64,000 nucleotides of DNA, from positions 2,261,501-2,325,500 of the forward strand of contig JAFREQ010000061.1 in the NCBI GenBank assembly GCA_025331565.1. The letters are read 5' to 3'. Position numbers and translations under genes: made by a program. A model generated the notes under the pieces. The model had not been told where the DNA came from, did not search any database, and saw only the letters and a program-made list of their open reading frames with translations. Source of the stretch: Holacanthus passer. Lineage: Eukaryota > Chordata > Actinopteri > Pomacanthidae. This document shows positions 60,225 to 64,000 of this stretch, piece by piece. Every line of letters begins with the position of its first letter. Position 1 is the stretch's first letter.

Positions 60225-63200
60225 TCAGGGGGTCTGGGATTCAGGCCGGTCCATGAGGGATTTGATCCAAGTTGTACCGTTTATGAGTTTTGTGGTGGCT
60301 ATTATATATTCCATCCCGCTGTCTTCCATCTGAGAGAGGAAACGAAGAGCGGCTATTTCTGCATACGACACTCCACCGAGGAAGAACACCAGCGTTGTCC
60401 GATTCTCCCCCTGCTGGCCTGTGTGACAGTAAAAGGAGATGAATGTCACGCAAACAAAATGTAAAAACGAACGTGACAAAGGGCATTCGATTATGTCTTT
60501 TCTTTATTTCACTATGATTTAGTAAATCCATCAAATTTCTGCCATTGTGTTCTTTAACAAAATACAACTGAACGTAAAAGAGAGTCCTGTCTGCTAAAGC
60601 ACCATGTTTTGAAATGTGAAAACACTAATTTATAGCCATCATCCTCCCCCTAGATTAGAGTCCTCTATTATCACCTTTTAAAATCCAGTGTAAGTCAGGC
60701 ATGTAGAAACAAGTCAACTGCCTGATGCCCAAACTCACAGTTCTAATTAGCACGTTTCAAATTGAGTGTATAATCAAATGCATTATTCACATCAGTTTAA
60801 CACCTCCTACTGCCAATATGAAAAGATGGAGGAAAACTGCAGGAAAGCATGGCGGTCACAGTATGTTGTTATCTAGCCTTCTCGTCAACACAGATGAAAA
60901 ACCACACACACTGACAGAGCTTCCGTGGTGCTGTCAGCTTTGTGCCATCAATCTGCTGCTGTTCAGCATTTGACTAAACAGAAACAAAAGCCTGTGTCTT
61001 ATCTACACGTAGCAGGCAGGAGCTCATTTACTTTTATTCTGTTTAGTGAGCAGCAGGACAAACGGCAGACACAGTTTACATCGGTCCTTACGTTTCTTAT
61101 GTAGCCCAGCAGGCAGCTGTTGTCTCTCCTCAAAGTGTGGGCCTGGAAGCATCTTCAGCACTTCTTCGATGCTACGCCACCCGGGCCTGGCCAAGACCTG
61201 GGTCAGTCGGATGCTTAGTGGAGCGTAGCCACTGTACACGTAGGAGATGTCGTTGGGGTTCTGTGGGAATCAGACAGCCAAAGAAGTCAAGGTCCTCCTC
61301 AAATTGTCAAGAGCGCCTGGATTTAATTCTCAAAGTCCTTATTTCTTTTCATAAATCTTGTACCTGTTCATTGGCGTCCTCCATCCACAGTTTAAGGGTT
61401 TTTCTAATAGTGGGGTAGTTATTCCTTGAGCTCGTCTGTGGCTTTAAAAGACCCGCCTTCTCTAGGTTGTTCAGTGTTAGCATGTGTTCATAGCCATAGG
61501 TCTGCACAAAAAACAAAAAAAGGCATTATTTAATTAAAAAAAAAAAAAAAAAAAAAAATCGATCACTCACCAGTTTTAATTATTCATTTAATACAGCTGA
61601 GAAATTGACAATTATCTCTATTTGTTGATGCAGCAGGAATGTATAGACACGGAAAAGACAAATGTTTCTGACTCTACCTGGAGAATCTCCCTCTTGTAGT
61701 AGTCAAGCACCTTCTGCTTGAGGCCATTGTTGCAGACTGACTGCATACACACCAGGCGCAGAATCTTGATCAGTGGATCCTTTTGGGCGATGGAATCTTC
61801 TATATATGTGTTAACCTGAAAGGCAACATGCAATCATCAGAACTATAGTGCCCCTATACATAAAGTCTCTTTGCATAAAATCTAATTTAAATAATTACCA
61901 GACACAAAACATGGATCACATATTTATGTGAGAATCATTTTTATGACATGATGATTAGTTTGGAAAAATAATATGTGATGAAGAATACCTTGTCTGTGTC
62001 AACTCCAGTCATAAACTCCTGCTCCACTGTTAGATTATCAAAGAAGGCCTCAGACGCTGAAACAAGAGATATCAGTTAGATTTGATCACATTATAATAAA
62101 TGTAGATGACACCTTAAACATACAGTGGTGCAAGAAAAGAGAAATATTGTCCTTAAAACCAGCACTATTAAAAGATAAGTTTTATGATGCCATTTGGGTG
62201 ATTTATGTTATCACTGCTGGTTACTTTTCTGAGAAAATAAAGATTGTAGGCTTTTACAAATCACAAGGCTTTTTGGAATTATGAAAATATGGTGTGAGAA
62301 TTGGTCTACAATGCCAATGGATTAAACTTTAAAGCAGTATACAGGGAAAAGAGGCAGTTATTTACGCACTGGTGATGTCCTTGATCAGCTCTGCTATAGA
62401 AGTGTGATTAGCCAGCGAGCTTCGTGCTGCCTGCATATGAGGCAGCTGAGACACAAACTGCTTAATTTCTCCCACTGTTTTGGCATTGTGGCGTTCCTGA
62501 AAGACAGAAAATATCACTTTACTTTCTGTGCTGTTAATATATTCGATACGGCACCTCAGAAAAACAGCATTTTAAATGGTGAAATCCAATATAATTGCCA
62601 CAAAAAGTCAATCATACAGCGTGTCAGTAAATGAAATTAGACATAAAACAGGTTTAGACATGGCAGAAAATTAAAATGTAGCAATAACAAGGTTAGGAAT
62701 CTGCTGCTCCTTCGTCTAAATATATCTGTAGACAAAACACTTTCACCCATCTTCAATAAACTAATTTAGTTTGGTGTCTATTTACACGAATTTCCTTCAG
62801 GCTAAACACTGACAATACACACAATCAATTACGTTCCTGAAAACCTTTGTAATGGTAAGCGTCTGCTCGTGCTTGCTGCTTTCCAGGTGTAGAACACCTC
62901 TGATGATGCATTAACAATCTATACTAATGTAGTTTGTATTGCAGTCAATGCACCCGACTTCTGAGCTGATGACAGATGATGGTAACATGTTCAGTTTGAT
63001 AAGGATTCCACGTGAACAATTAGTACTTGACGTTATCTCTAGGTGATTGTTATCACTTCCCTAACCTCATGGATTTCTGTTCTGACCTTTGTGGTAAAAT
63101 GTCACAAAGATTACAATCAGATCAGCTGGGATGTCTGGAAGTAATCTAATGTAGCTCCCAGGAAGTATTAGACATTGCAGAGACATTTTTTTTAACATTC

Positions 63201-64000
63201 TTGTAATAAGCATTACACTATAATTATTTTAGAGAAAGCAAATATGTTCTAGTGACAAAGACGAGGCAAGACCAACCTCAAAGGCAGCTGAAATGATTTT
63301 GGCCTTCTTGCTGAGCGCTGCCCCGACAGCGTTGAAGTTTTTGTCCCGTATTTCTGCGTACAGCTCCTCTGCTGAGTTAAGCTGTAGCTTCTTGGGTTCT
63401 GTAGGTAGATCTTTACTTGCCTCACCTTGCTTCTTCTGCGCAAACTTCTCAGGAGGCAACTTGACATAACCTGTGAGTCAGAGGGAGCAAAAGCAAAGAC
63501 TGGTGATTTAAAAAAAGAAGTAGACATTCAAGAAATACTTAAATACATGCAGACTTAAGATAATTACAACAGCGCACTCACATCACACTAACATTCACAC
63601 ATAATGAGAAGAAGTCAAAAAGATTTATTCTCACCATTATTGATTCCATAGATCTCATCAATGAGACCCTCGTAGGTGAGCTGTGTGGCCAGAGGGGTGA
63701 GCAGGTCAACATTACGGTCCAGGAGGAGCAGAGTATCGAACACTGGCAGGATCTGATTCTGACTGCCAGCAAACTCCCTCTTCATCCTCAGCATCATGTT
63801 GGCAACATGCTGAGTACAAGCAGAGACATTTTCTCAAACACATTCAACTGGCTGCTGCTGAGCCTCTGTCCATGTGCATTCAGCAGTTTCAATATATTAG
63901 TGATCATCAGTTTTCATACAGAATGATTCCACCTCTACCATACTCACCCGTGCACATTCTCCTTTCCCATATATCTGTGGAATGGTGCCATACAGTGCCT
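60225..64000 (-). CDS. vps33a: VPS33A, Sec1/Munc18 subunit of HOPS and CORVET (5' partial)
   Basis: Nine coding exons lie in the window: 64000-63948 (truncated by the window edge), 63809-63635, 63470-63277, 62496-62370, 62056-61989, 61815-61678, 61501-61364, 61260-61092 and 60418-60225. They give about 417 in-frame residues, the C-terminal 70% of a protein of about 596. VPS33A is the Sec1/Munc18 subunit that binds VPS16 and templates SNARE assembly for endosome and lysosome fusion. Diagnostic blocks include LLLDRNVDLLTPLATQLTYE, GLIDEIYGINNG, KLPPEKFAQKKQG, KKLQLNSAEELYAEIRDKNF, LRLVCMQSVCNNGLKQKVLD, YVYSGYAPLSIRLTQ and LGGVSYAEIAALRFLSQME, all of the A rather than B paralogue. The stop is TGA at 60225. 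The start and N-terminal domain lie beyond position 64000. Confidence 0.96.
61536..61558. repeat. A23 homopolymer in vps33a intron
   Basis: An uninterrupted A run on the plus strand. On the gene strand it is a poly-T tract 35-57 bases before the acceptor of the exon at 61501-61364. Confidence 0.95.

Noticed and set aside
1..64000. A prokaryote-style system, CRISPR array or virus-derived gene cluster
   Set aside because: No evenly spaced direct repeats with unique spacers, no viral gene similarity and no operon-like gene packing. All strong genes are ordinary vertebrate genes.

Overview
The window is nuclear DNA of a ray-finned fish, most likely a percomorph teleost. Genes are intron-rich with GT/AG junctions, proteins align closely with known vertebrate families, and the intergenic DNA carries repeat types typical of spiny-rayed fish: Tc1-like transposon remnants, GATA/GGAT microsatellites and unclassified dispersed repeats. 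There is nothing bacterial or viral, and no tRNA, rRNA or CRISPR array was seen.

Layout: 1-8.9 kb is intergenic, with a decayed Tc1-like transposon at 1.9-3.2 kb and a weak hint of a spliced minus-strand transcript at 4.0-4.5 kb. tmem230 (minus, 8951-10427) follows. A 10.6 kb intergenic region (10.4-21.0 kb) holds CTCF-like and microsatellite sequence and a probable non-coding first exon of adra1a near 16.2-16.5 kb. adra1a (plus, 21130-26377) has two coding exons. dpysl2 (minus, 31223-38041) has 14 coding exons, bnip3l (minus, 41227-44020) six, and ppp2r2a (minus, 49198-55518) ten. A 68-residue single-pass membrane protein I cannot name lies at 57916-58122 (minus). vps33a (minus, 60225 to beyond the window end) is missing its 5' part.

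adra1a, dpysl2, bnip3l and ppp2r2a stand in the same order and relative orientation as their orthologues on human 8p21, so this is an ancient syntenic block. The flanking genes come from elsewhere in human terms (TMEM230 on 20p, VPS33A on 12q). TMEM230 is near ADRA1D in human, which suggests that old paralogous neighbourhoods were mixed. The genes do not form a pathway. Each is a housekeeping or neuronal gene: alpha-1A adrenergic signalling, CRMP2 microtubule regulation, NIX mitophagy receptor, the PP2A B-alpha regulatory subunit, HOPS/CORVET tethering, and vesicle trafficking.

I reconstructed exon boundaries by hand from splice sites, reading frame and family similarity. Every multi-exon gene keeps an open frame across all junctions. 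I found no convincing novel system. The best candidates for follow-up are the unnamed 68-residue protein, the glutamine insertion next to the phosphorylation cluster of dpysl2, a transposon end abutting a bnip3l splice donor, and a promoter-like motif cluster inside bnip3l intron 1.
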